Notes: generated from the letters alone by a model not told the origin. DNA of 7,696 nt from DATKEH01 sp035546355 (GCA_035546355.1 DATKEH010000331.1:1-7696), one strand, 5' to 3'; shown: positions 1-6,574, counted from the first letter of the stretch. A program made the numbers and translations.

Positions 1-275
1 TCGGCGCGCTCGGCCTCGCCCTCCCCTGGCTCCTCGCCCTCCTCGCCGACCATGGCGACGACGGCGCCGACCGCCACCGTCTCCCCCTCCTGCTGCTTGA
101 TCTCCAGCACCACGCCGGCGGCCGGGCTGGGGATCTCGGCGTCCACCTTGTCGGTGGAGATCTCGAACAGGGGCTGGTCGCGCTCGACGCGGTCGCCGAC
201 CTTGACCAGCCACTTGGTGATGGTCCCCTCGGCGATCGACTCGCCCATCTGCGGCATGACGACTTCGCTGGCCAT
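1..275 (-). CDS. 2-oxo acid dehydrogenase E2 (dihydrolipoamide acyltransferase), N-terminal lipoyl domain, partial
   Basis: Start of an E2 subunit, which carries acyl groups on a swinging lipoyl-lysine between E1, its own acyltransferase core and E3. The 91 complete codons visible encode one biotinyl/lipoyl domain (residues 2-77) opening MASEVVMPQMGESIAEG. The lipoylated lysine is K43 in the motif STDKVDAE. After residue 78 a Glu/Gly-rich linker begins and the gene leaves the window, so the peripheral-subunit-binding and catalytic domains are not seen. The ATG at 275-273 is supported by a GGAGGA ribosome site at 286-281, five bases upstream. It lies 51 bp downstream of the E3 gene in the same direction, evidently in one operon. 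The domain resembles those of 2-oxoglutarate and branched-chain complexes, but substrate cannot be decided from this fragment. A biotin carrier is unlikely because the lysine context is lipoyl-type (TDKV rather than MKM). Confidence 0.92.
   Translation of the reverse strand, partial: MASEVVMPQMGESIAEGTITKWLVKVGDRVERDQPLFEISTDKVDAEIPSPAAGVVLEIKQQEGETVAVGAVVAMVGEEGEEPGEGEAERA
124..170 (-). repeat. 47-bp direct repeat, copy 1 (lipoyl-lysine region of E2)
   Basis: This 47-bp stretch is identical, in the same orientation, to 2032-2078 in the E3 gene, 1908 bp away. It covers the codons around the lipoyl-lysine K43 in both genes and lies within two lipoyl-domain segments (about 27-275 and 1935-2183) that are similar along their whole length. 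Identity at every synonymous site in the block suggests recent duplication or gene conversion rather than only protein-level constraint. Confidence 0.85.
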
Positions 276-292
276 GGATCTCCTCCGTATCG

Positions 293-320
293 GGCCGGGC
301 GCCGCGCGGCGCCCCCGGCC
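293..320 (-). other. GC-rich intergenic hairpin between the E3 and E2 genes
   Basis: The E3-E2 gap holds an 18-bp perfect palindrome at 297-314. A larger fold pairs GGCCGGG (293-299) with CCCGGCC (314-320), with an inner CGCC/GGCG stem and a two-base bulge. In the operon mRNA the structure begins 6 bases after the E3 stop codon and ends 6 bases before the E2 ribosome site. No U-run follows, so it is not a classical intrinsic terminator. A role in mRNA processing, stability or partial attenuation, adjusting E2 relative to E3, is inference. Confidence 0.5.
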
Positions 321-326
321 TGCGTA

Positions 327-2183
327 TCAGACGTGGATGGCGGCGCCGTGGGAGGCGTGGGCCGCCTCCGCCATCGCCTCACCCAGCGTCGGGTGCGGGT
401 GGATGGTGCGGAACAGCTCCTCGGCCGTGGTCTCGAGCTGCAGCGCGGCGCACGCCTCCGAGATCAGGTCGGTGGCGTGGGCGCCGATGATGTGGACGCC
501 GAGCACCTCATCGTACTTCGTCTCCCGCACGATCTTGACGAACCCCTCCGGCTTGCCGGCGATGCGCGCCTTGCCCAACGCCGAGAAGGGGAACTTGCCG
601 ACCTGCACCTCGTACCCCTGCTCGCGGGCCTCCTTCTCGGTCAGGCCGACGCTCGCCACCTCGGGGTGGCAGAAGGTGACCTGCGGCACGCGGCCGTAAT
701 CGAGCGGCCGGGTGTCGTGCCCGGCCATGTGCTCGACGGCGACGATGCCCATCGCCGAGGCGACGTGGGCCAGCCAGGGGACCCCCTTGACGATGTCGCC
801 GATGGCGTAGACGTGGGGCACGGACGTGCGCATGTACTCGTCCACGGTGACGTACCCGCGGTCGAGCTCGATCCCCTGCTCCTCGTAGCCCAGGCCCTCG
901 GTCACCGGTGCCCTGCCGACGGCGACCAGCAGCATCTCCGCCTCCAGCGTCTCGCTCTTGCCGCGGCGCTCGACCTGCATGCGCACCCCGCCCTCGCGGG
1001 CCTCGACCTCGCTCATCTCGGCGTCGGTGAGCGACTTGATGCCGCGCTTGCGGAAGACGCGCTCGAGCTCCTTGGAGACCTCCTCGTCTTCGAGGGGCAG
1101 CAGCCGGGGCAGCATCTCGACGAGGGTGACCTCGCTGCCGAACGAGCGGAAGGCCGACGCGAGCTCGGTGCCCACCGCGCCGGCCCCGAGCACCACCAGC
1201 GACTTCGGCACGCGCGCGTGCTCCAGCACGTGGTCGGAGTTGACGATGCGCTCGCCGTCGGTCTTGGCGAACGGCATCTCGCGCGGCACCGAGCCGGTGG
1301 CGAGCAGGATGTTGCGTGCGCGCAGCACCCGCTTCTCCCCCCCCTGGTCGACCTCGACCTCGTGCGGGCCGGCCAGCCGCCCCCACCCTTCGACGATCCC
1401 CTCGACCTGGTTCTTCTTGAACAGGAACTGCACGCCCTTGGCGTTGACGTCGACCATGTTGCTCTTGTGCTGCCAGGCCTTCTCCACGTCGAGCTGCGGC
1501 TCGGCGAGCACGCCGAACTGCTCGCCGTGCCGCGCGTGGTCGAGAAGCTCGGCGGTCCACAGCAGGGCCTTGGCGGGGATGCAGCCGCGCAGCAGGCAGG
1601 TGCCCCCGAACCGCGAGTCCTTCTCCACCACCGCGGTCTTGAGGCCGAGCTGCCCGGCACGGATGGCGGCCACGTAGCCGCCCGGGCCGCTGCCCAGCAC
1701 CACCAGGTCGTAGTCGTAGTCCCCCTCGGTCGCGGCGGGCGCCTGCGACGGCTCCCGCTTCTTCGCCTCGTCGGCTTCGTCGGCCTCGGCGGCTTTCTCG
1801 GGCCTGTCGGCCTCGGCGGGCCTCTCGGCCCTCTCGCGCTCCTCGGCCTTGGCGGCTTTCTCGGGCTCGTCGGGCTGCTTCGCGGCCGGCCGCTCTTCGC
1901 CGTCGGCCTCCCCCTCGGTCGCCTCGGCATCCGACGGCTCCTCGCCCGCCTCGCCGAGCAGCGCCACCACCTCGCCGACCGGCACCGTCGCGCCCTCCTG
2001 GTGGCGGATCTCGAGCAGCACGCCGCTGGTGGGGCTGGGGATCTCGGCGTCCACCTTGTCGGTGGAGATCTCGAACAGCGGCTGGTCGCGCGCCACCTGG
2101 TCGCCCTTCTTGACCAGCCACTTGGTGATCGTCCCCTCGGCGATCGATTCCCCCATCTGCGGCATCACGACTTCGGTGGCCAT
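327..2183 (-). CDS. lpdA: Dihydrolipoyl dehydrogenase (E3) with N-terminal lipoyl domain
   Basis: FAD-dependent E3 subunit, which reoxidises dihydrolipoamide of 2-oxo acid dehydrogenase complexes and passes the electrons to NAD+. It has 618 residues, longer than the usual 460-480 because of an added lipoyl domain (residues 1-80, lipoyl-lysine K43 in STDKVDAE). A charged Ala/Glu/Lys/Asp linker (about 84-155) follows. The catalytic body then shows the FAD motif GSGPGG (164-169), the redox disulfide C196/C201 in GGTCLLRGCIPAK, the NAD-binding GAGAVG (333-338), the FAD motif YAIGD, and the C-terminal HPHPTLGE dyad (H597 and E602). All catalytic residues are present. The ATG at 2183-2181 has a GGAGGG site five bases upstream, and its A is also the last base of the upstream hydrolase stop codon, suggesting coupled translation. 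E3 proteins with a lipoyl domain are known elsewhere (for example Neisseria P64k). Unusual here is the near identity of that domain to the one in the adjacent E2. Confidence 0.97.
   Translation of the reverse strand: MATEVVMPQMGESIAEGTITKWLVKKGDQVARDQPLFEISTDKVDAEIPSPTSGVLLEIRHQEGATVPVGEVVALLGEAGEEPSDAEATEGEADGEERPAAKQPDEPEKAAKAEERERAERPAEADRPEKAAEADEADEAKKREPSQAPAATEGDYDYDLVVLGSGPGGYVAAIRAGQLGLKTAVVEKDSRFGGTCLLRGCIPAKALLWTAELLDHARHGEQFGVLAEPQLDVEKAWQHKSNMVDVNAKGVQFLFKKNQVEGIVEGWGRLAGPHEVEVDQGGEKRVLRARNILLATGSVPREMPFAKTDGERIVNSDHVLEHARVPKSLVVLGAGAVGTELASAFRSFGSEVTLVEMLPRLLPLEDEEVSKELERVFRKRGIKSLTDAEMSEVEAREGGVRMQVERRGKSETLEAEMLLVAVGRAPVTEGLGYEEQGIELDRGYVTVDEYMRTSVPHVYAIGDIVKGVPWLAHVASAMGIVAVEHMAGHDTRPLDYGRVPQVTFCHPEVASVGLTEKEAREQGYEVQVGKFPFSALGKARIAGKPEGFVKIVRETKYDEVLGVHIIGAHATDLISEACAALQLETTAEELFRTIHPHPTLGEAMAEAAHASHGAAIHV
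1788..1866 (-). repeat. In-frame 16-bp direct repeat in the E3 linker
   Basis: GGCGGCTTTCTCGGGC occurs exactly at 1788-1803 and again at 1851-1866 (plus-strand reading). The copies are 63 bp or 21 codons apart, so they stay in frame. On the coding strand both encode PEKAA (residues 107-111 and 128-132) in the charged linker between the lipoyl and FAD domains. The surrounding Ala/Glu/Arg/Asp codons form looser repeats. This looks like linker growth by slippage or unequal exchange; the linker probably works as a flexible or helical arm for the lipoyl domain. Confidence 0.6.
2032..2078 (-). repeat. 47-bp direct repeat, copy 2 (lipoyl-lysine region of E3)
   Basis: Second copy of the exact 47-bp repeat also found at 124-170, in the same reading frame of the lipoyl domain. 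Recombination between the copies would delete the E3 catalytic part and leave a single hybrid lipoyl domain joined to E2. Confidence 0.85.
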
Positions 2184-3100
2184 CAGTTCCCTCCATGGGC
2201 AGGATCCACGCCCGCCACGACCGGCGCCAGCCGATCGGCTCCAGTTCCTGTCGTCACCGCCTCGGCGCGGTAGCGCCCGGGACGGTCGTCCGGGCGGAGG
2301 CGGGCGAGGGGCACCTCCGGGTCGTGCTCGAATACGCACAGCCAGTCCCCCGCCGCCGCCCGCCGCAGCCAGTCCCGCTTCTGTTCCATGGTGGTCACGG
2401 GGTAGAGGTCGAACCCCATCACCCAGGGGACGGGCAGGTGGGCCGCGGTCGGCACCAGGTCGGCGAAGAAGACCGCCCCGCACCCTTCGCCGCCGCCGTC
2501 CACCGTCACCACGCACATCCCACGCGTGTGGCCCGGCGCCCGCACCGCCTTGATCCCTGGCGACGGCGTGGCCTCGTCGTCGAAGAGCTCCACCACGCCG
2601 GCTTCGAAGAGCGGCTCGAAGTTGCGCGGGTCGTAGCTGGGGGCGCTGCGCGGGTCGGGGGAGCGGGCGTGCTCCACCTCGTCGCGCTGCAGCCAGTAGC
2701 GGGCGCGGGGAAAGGTGGGCAGCAAGAGCCCGCCCTCCTCTCGGGTGTTCCAACCGCAGTGGTCGAAATGGAGGTGGCTGAGCACCACGTGCGTGACGTC
2801 GTCGAGCTCGCAGCCGGCGCTGCGCAGCCGATCGGGCAATCGCGGTATCCCGTCGGGGATGGCATGAAGCGCGCGCGACTTGGCGTCGAGCTTGTCCCCC
2901 AGCCCGGTGTCGACGAGCACCACCTCGTCTGCGGAGCGGATCAGGAGACAGTTGGTGGCCATCGCGATCCGGTGCCGCTCGTCGGCCGGTTTGACCCGCT
3001 CCCAGAGCACGCGCGGCACCGCCCCGAACATCGCCCCCCCGTCGAGCCGAAACGGGGCATCGGGAACCACCGTCATCTCGAATCGCCCCAGCTGCACCAC
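2183..3100 (-). CDS. Metallo-beta-lactamase-fold hydrolase (lactonase/glyoxalase-II-like superfamily)
   Basis: A probable cytoplasmic di-metal hydrolase of the MBL superfamily, 305 residues from the chosen start. Metal ligands are visible in order: HLHFDH (H109, H111, D113, H114), H191 in APGHTRG, D214 in FFADLVPT and H259 in VFEHD. The opening strand followed by FRLDGGAMFGAVPRVLWE resembles the YtnP/N-acyl-homoserine-lactonase-like branch, but the substrate is unknown. No signal peptide is seen. I chose GTG at 3100-3098 because the first beta strand (VQLGRFEM) belongs to the fold; GTG 3097 and ATG 3076 are alternatives. No clear ribosome site precedes it. A TANNNT-type box (TAGACT) ends seven bases upstream, so the message may be leaderless. 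Its TGA overlaps the E3 ATG by one base, making it the first gene of the E3-E2 operon. Hydrolysis of a thioester or lactone tied to 2-oxo acid metabolism is possible but only a guess. Confidence 0.88.
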   Translation of the reverse strand: MVQLGRFEMTVVPDAPFRLDGGAMFGAVPRVLWERVKPADERHRIAMATNCLLIRSADEVVLVDTGLGDKLDAKSRALHAIPDGIPRLPDRLRSAGCELDDVTHVVLSHLHFDHCGWNTREEGGLLLPTFPRARYWLQRDEVEHARSPDPRSAPSYDPRNFEPLFEAGVVELFDDEATPSPGIKAVRAPGHTRGMCVVTVDGGGEGCGAVFFADLVPTAAHLPVPWVMGFDLYPVTTMEQKRDWLRRAAAGDWLCVFEHDPEVPLARLRPDDRPGRYRAEAVTTGTGADRLAPVVAGVDPAHGGN

Positions 3101-3208
3101 GCAGCGGAGTCTATCGGATGGCCCAGCACGGAAGGCGAGGGGAAGGGACGCGCGCGCGCCGAGGTCCGCCGTGCGGCCATCGCGCCGGTCTCTCCACCGG
3201 GTAACCCT

Positions 3209-3236
3209 TTGCGTTGTTGCCGGTTCCGTGCACAAT
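3209..3236 (+). promoter_or_regulatory. Possible promoter of the parA-patatin pair
   Basis: TTGCGT (3209-3214) and CACAAT (3231-3236) are 16 bp apart and resemble weak sigma-70 -35 and -10 boxes (3/6 and 4/6 matches). Transcription would begin only a few bases before the ATG at 3246, implying a very short leader. The 145-bp divergent gap (3101-3245) must also hold the promoter of the hydrolase operon on the other strand. Nothing else in the gap is recognisable apart from an 11-base CG alternation at 3149-3159. Confidence 0.25.
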
Positions 3237-3245
3237 AAGGCGACG

Positions 3246-4100
3246 ATGATCCTGACCCTGGTCAACAACAAGGGGGGCGTCGGCAAGACGACCACGGCGG
3301 TCAGCCTCGCCGCGGCGCTCGCCGAGCAGGGGCTGCGGGTGCTGCTGGTGGACGTCGACAGCCAGGCCTCCGCCTCCCTGTCAGTGGGTCTCGGCCGAGC
3401 CGAGCTCTCCCCCTCGGTCGCCGACGTGCTACTGCGCGGCAAGCCGTCCGAGCAGGCGATCCGCTCGACCACCACGCCCGGGCTCCACGTGTTACCGGGA
3501 TCCGTGGACCTCGTCAGCGCCGAGGAGGACCTCTCCACGCTGCCTCGCAAGGAGCTGCTGCTGCGGCAGGCGCTGGAGCGCGTCCGCGGCGACTACGACT
3601 ACGTGTTCGTCGACTGTCCGCCTGGTCTGGGGCTGTTGACCCGCAACGCGCTGGTGGCCGCCGACGGTTTCCTGGTGCCGGTGGTGCCACACTTCCTGGC
3701 CGCCGAGGGCGTCGAGGGCCTGCTGGAGGCGGTAGGCCGTCTCGCCTGGCGCACGCAGTCGAAGGCGCGGCTGGTCGGAATCCTGGCCACCATGGTCGAC
3801 ATGCGGACCCGCGCCGCGCGCGAGACCCTGGACGCGCTGCGCTCGCGCTATCACGATCGCGTCTTCGCGCTGGAGATCCGCGGCAACGTGCGACTCGCCG
3901 AGGCGCCGTCGCTCGGGCGCACCATCTTCCAGCACGATCGGGAGTGCGTCGGCGCCCGCGCCTACGCCCTGCTCGCCGAGGAGCTGCTGGCCCGGCTGGG
4001 GCGGCCGACGCGCGAGGACGCGGCGGTCACCGACCGCCGGCCCGCGGTGGCCGCGCGGCCGGAGCCGTCCGCCAGCCTCAGGTGGGCAGGCGAGCGTTGA
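3246..4100 (+). CDS. ParA/MinD-family ATPase (no ParB in view)
   Basis: Member of the ParA family of deviant Walker ATPases, which dimerise on ATP and bind DNA or membrane to position cargo. Length is 284 residues, of which about 255 form the domain. The deviant Walker A motif is KGGVGKTTT (residues 9-17, signature lysine K9, P-loop lysine K14). The Walker A' aspartates are D36 and D38 in VDVDSQ, and Walker B is VFVDCPP with D123. No N-terminal helix-turn-helix is present, so it is the short form. The last 30 or so residues are Ala/Pro/Arg-rich and probably disordered. ATG 3246 directly precedes the first beta strand; only a weak AAGG lies upstream. In place of a parB gene, the next gene is a patatin-like phospholipase that overlaps this stop codon by four bases. 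It is therefore more likely an orphan ParA than part of the chromosomal parABS locus; its cargo is unknown. Confidence 0.92.
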   Translation: MILTLVNNKGGVGKTTTAVSLAAALAEQGLRVLLVDVDSQASASLSVGLGRAELSPSVADVLLRGKPSEQAIRSTTTPGLHVLPGSVDLVSAEEDLSTLPRKELLLRQALERVRGDYDYVFVDCPPGLGLLTRNALVAADGFLVPVVPHFLAAEGVEGLLEAVGRLAWRTQSKARLVGILATMVDMRTRAARETLDALRSRYHDRVFALEIRGNVRLAEAPSLGRTIFQHDRECVGARAYALLAEELLARLGRPTREDAAVTDRRPAVAARPEPSASLRWAGER

Positions 4101-5290
4101 GCGACGGGGGCGTGGCTCCCGTCCCGGAGCGGGCGGGGGGGCGCGTCGCCCTGGTGCTCTCCGGCGGCGGCGCCCGCGCCGCCTATCAGATGGGGCTGCT
4201 CCGCTACGTCGGCCGAGTGTTGCCCGACTTCCATTTCGACGTCGTCTGCGGCACCTCGGCGGGGGCGATCAACGCCGCTTTCCTGGCCGCCCACCATGGC
4301 ACCATGGCCGAAGCGGCGGCCGCCCTGTCGCAGCTGTGGCGTACGCTCTCCTTCGAGAACGTGTTCCGGGTCGACGTCCCGAGCCTGGGGGGCAGCGTCG
4401 CCCGCTGGGGGTTGCGCCTGCTGTCGGGCGGCAGCCCTGCCACCCCGCGTATCAAGGCCCTGCTCGACACCGCGCCGCTGCGAGACCTGTTGTCGCAGGT
4501 GATGACCACGGTCGACGACGAGCTCATCGGCGTCGGCGAGAACGTCCGCCGCGGACGGCTCGGCGCGCTGGCCCTGACCACTCTCAACTACGCCACGGGC
4601 CGGACCGTCACCTGGGTCCAGGGGGACCACGTCAAGAGCTGGGAGCGGCCTCACCGCCGCAGCGTGGCGGCGCGCCTCGGCGTCGACCACGTCATGGCTT
4701 CCTGCGCCCTGCCCATCCTCTTCCCCGCCATCCGTCTCGGCAACTCCTGGTACGGAGACGGCGGAGTGCGCCAGTCGGCGCCCCTGGCGCCGGCGATCCA
4801 CCTCGGCGCCGACCGCATTCTCGCCGTATCCACCCGCTACCCGCGCAACGCACAGGAGGCCGCGCAGCCGGCGATCCACGGCTACCCGCCACCCGCCCAG
4901 ATCCTCGGCGCGGTGCTCAACGCCATCTTCCTCGACGTGGTCGAGCAGGACGCCCTGCATCTGGCGCGCATCAACCACCTGATCGAGCGGCTGCCTCCCC
5001 GCGACCGCGGCGCTCTGCGACCCGTCAGCCTGCGGGTGCTGCAGCCGTCGCAGGACCTCGGCAGGCTCGCCAGCGGGTTCGAGCGCGAGATCCCCAAGGC
5101 CTTTCGTTTCCTCACCCGCGGGCTCGGCACCCGCGAGACGACGAGCCCGGATTTCCTGTCGCTGCTGATGTTCCACCCCGGCTACATGGAGCGGCTCATG
5201 GCGATGGGCGAGGCCGACGCCGAGGCGGCGCGCGACGAGCTGGTGGACTTCCTGCAGCCGCAGCGGCGAGCCGCCTCGGCCGCATCCTGA
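4097..5290 (+). CDS. Patatin-like phospholipase/esterase (RssA-type)
   Basis: A serine lipid acyl hydrolase with the Ser-Asp dyad of the patatin family, 397 residues from the chosen start. Visible motifs are the oxyanion-hole GGGAR (residues 23-27) in VLSGGGARAAYQMG, the nucleophile elbow GTSAG with S54, and the catalytic D221 in WYGDGG. A C-terminal helical extension of about 150 residues follows, containing SPDFLSLLMFHPGYMERLM, as in RssA-like bacterial patatins. No signal peptide or membrane segment is evident, so a cytoplasmic or peripheral-membrane location is likely. The open frame continues upstream inside parA, but homology starts only after 4097. TTG 4097 forms a TTGA overlap with the parA stop; GTG 4112 is the alternative, and neither has a strong ribosome site. 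Tight overlap with the ParA gene implies translational coupling. The natural substrate (phospholipid, lysophospholipid or another ester) cannot be read from sequence. Confidence 0.92.
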   Translation: MSDGGVAPVPERAGGRVALVLSGGGARAAYQMGLLRYVGRVLPDFHFDVVCGTSAGAINAAFLAAHHGTMAEAAAALSQLWRTLSFENVFRVDVPSLGGSVARWGLRLLSGGSPATPRIKALLDTAPLRDLLSQVMTTVDDELIGVGENVRRGRLGALALTTLNYATGRTVTWVQGDHVKSWERPHRRSVAARLGVDHVMASCALPILFPAIRLGNSWYGDGGVRQSAPLAPAIHLGADRILAVSTRYPRNAQEAAQPAIHGYPPPAQILGAVLNAIFLDVVEQDALHLARINHLIERLPPRDRGALRPVSLRVLQPSQDLGRLASGFEREIPKAFRFLTRGLGTRETTSPDFLSLLMFHPGYMERLMAMGEADAEAARDELVDFLQPQRRAASAAS

Positions 5291-5299
5291 GGCTTCGGT

Positions 5300-6376
5300 T
5301 CACGCCACCGTGATCTCGTCCGCCAGGTAGACGTCCTGGATGGCTTGCAGCAGCTCGACCCCCTCGCGCATCGGCCGCTGGAAGGCCTTGCGGCCCGAGA
5401 TCATCCCGCAGCCGCCGGCGCGCTTGTTGATCACCGCGGTGCGCACCGCCTGTGCCAGGTCGTTGGCTCCGGCCGCCGCGCCGCCGGAGTTGATCAGGCC
5501 GATCCGCCCCATGTAGCAGTTGACCACCTGCCATCGCACCAGGTCCACCGGGTGATCGGAGGTGAGCTCGTCGTACACGCGCTGGTGGGTCTTGCCGAAG
5601 CCGATGGCGGTATAGCCGCCGTTGTTGGTGGCCTGCTTCTGCTTGATCACGTCGGCCTGGATGGTGACGCCGAGGTGATTGGCCTGGCCGGTCAAATCAG
5701 CCGCGGCGTGGTAGTCGGTACCCTCCTTCTCGAAGGCGCTGTTGCGCAGGTAGGCCCACAGGATGCACGCCAGGCCGAGCTCGTGGGCGCGCTGGAAGCA
5801 TTCGGCGATCTCGACGATCTCGCGCCCCGAATCCTCCGCGCCGAAGTAGATGGTGGCGCCGATCGCGGCCGCCCCCATCTCGAACGCCTGCTCGACCTGG
5901 CCGTACAGGATCTGGCTGAACTGATTGGGGTAGGTGAGCAGCTCGTTGTGATTGATCTTGGCGATGAAGGGGATGCGATGGGCGTAGCGCCGCGACACCG
6001 CCCCCAGCACGCCCACCGTCGAGGCCACCGCGTTGCAGCCGCCTTCGATGGCCAGCTCGACGATCCTCGCCGGGTCGAAGTACTCGGGGTTGGGCGCGAA
6101 CGAGGCGGCGCCGGAGTGCTCGACCCCCTGGTCGACGGGCAACACCGACAGGTAGCCGGTGCCGCCGAGCCGGCCGTGATCGTGGATGCGCTGCAGGTTG
6201 ACCAGCACCCGCGGGTTGCGGTCGGTGTCGATGAAGACGCGTTCGACGTGGTCCGGCCCCGGCAGCTCGAGCTGCTCCTTGGGGACGCCGCGGCAGACGT
6301 GCTCCAGGAGGCGTCGCGCCTCCTCCCCCAGCAGCTCCTCGATGCGGTCGATGGCGGTGCGCTCGATGATGGCCAT
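5300..6376 (-). CDS. fbaB: Fructose-bisphosphate aldolase class I, DhnA/FbaB type
   Basis: Schiff-base aldolase that interconverts fructose 1,6-bisphosphate with glyceraldehyde 3-phosphate and dihydroxyacetone phosphate in glycolysis and gluconeogenesis. It has 358 residues, close to the roughly 350 of E. coli FbaB, and its C-terminal half closely follows that protein as I recall it: CYMGRIGLINSGGAA (287-301), TAVINKRAGG (313-322) and the ending QDVYLADEITVA. The likely Schiff-base lysine is K245 in ADVIKQKQATNNGGY. The TIM-barrel segments SVLPVDQGVEHSG (77-89) and IPFIAKINHNELL (135-147) are intact. ATG 6376-6374 is preceded by an AGGAGA ribosome site seven bases upstream; the frame stays open further upstream but carries no family similarity there. 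It converges with the patatin gene, with 9 bp between stops and no clear terminator. It looks like a stand-alone housekeeping gene with no metal-dependent class II features. Confidence 0.97.
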   Translation of the reverse strand: MAIIERTAIDRIEELLGEEARRLLEHVCRGVPKEQLELPGPDHVERVFIDTDRNPRVLVNLQRIHDHGRLGGTGYLSVLPVDQGVEHSGAASFAPNPEYFDPARIVELAIEGGCNAVASTVGVLGAVSRRYAHRIPFIAKINHNELLTYPNQFSQILYGQVEQAFEMGAAAIGATIYFGAEDSGREIVEIAECFQRAHELGLACILWAYLRNSAFEKEGTDYHAAADLTGQANHLGVTIQADVIKQKQATNNGGYTAIGFGKTHQRVYDELTSDHPVDLVRWQVVNCYMGRIGLINSGGAAAGANDLAQAVRTAVINKRAGGCGMISGRKAFQRPMREGVELLQAIQDVYLADEITVA

Positions 6377-6421
6377 GGCTCTGTCTCCTGACGTACTCGG
6401 CGGGTGCGAGGTCTCGTCCTC

Positions 6422-6451
6422 TCTATCCTCTACTCTATCGCGCCTCGTCAA
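6422..6451 (-). promoter_or_regulatory. Possible fbaB promoter
   Basis: On the minus strand TTGACG (6451-6446, 5/6 match to the -35 consensus) lies 18 bp before GATAGA (6427-6422, a poor -10 match). This would give a leader of roughly 40 bases ahead of the fbaB start, with room for its ribosome site. A direct repeat CTCTATC (6421-6427 and 6433-6439) overlaps the proposed -10. The call rests on consensus matching alone. Confidence 0.3.
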
Positions 6452-6574
6452 CCGCCGGCGGCGCTCGCATTGCTTTGGTGGAACGAGGCCGGGCCGAAGC
6501 CTCCGGGCGCAGGACACGCCACCCGCCGCTCTCGACGGACCGCTCGGGCACCCGACCGGGCTCCGGCGACAGCG

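Noticed and set aside
52..699. Plus-strand open frame across the E2 start and the E3 C-terminus
   Set aside because: It spans the ends of two genuine minus-strand genes and their gap, and shows no domain or ribosome site.
333..2273. Long plus-strand open frame (646 codons) antisense to the E3 gene
   Set aside because: It has no recognisable domain, is rich in Arg/Leu/Gly/His, and is the mirror of a GC-rich real gene with clear catalytic motifs on the minus strand.
2184..2753. Upstream extension of the E3 frame by 190 codons
   Set aside because: It would overlap most of the hydrolase gene. The lipoyl domain begins exactly at ATG 2183, which has its own ribosome site.
3149..3159. Run of alternating CG (11 bases) in the divergent hydrolase/parA gap
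   Set aside because: It is too short and too expected in GC-rich DNA to claim a Z-DNA or regulatory role.
3246..4100. Chromosome-partition locus parABS
   Set aside because: No parB gene, no 16-bp parS-like palindrome noticed, and no gidA/gidB neighbours; the next gene is a patatin.
3962..5176. 404-codon minus-strand open frame opposite the patatin gene
   Set aside because: The plus strand carries the full patatin motif set (GGGAR, GTSAG, DGG); the minus frame is compositional shadow.
5273..5293. Possible terminator hairpin GCCTC...GAGGC between the convergent patatin and aldolase genes
   Set aside because: It has only a 5-bp stem with an 11-base loop, lies mostly inside coding sequence and has no T-run on either side.
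5345..6391. 348-codon plus-strand open frame opposite the aldolase gene
   Set aside because: The minus strand encodes a complete FbaB-type aldolase; the plus frame has no recognisable features.
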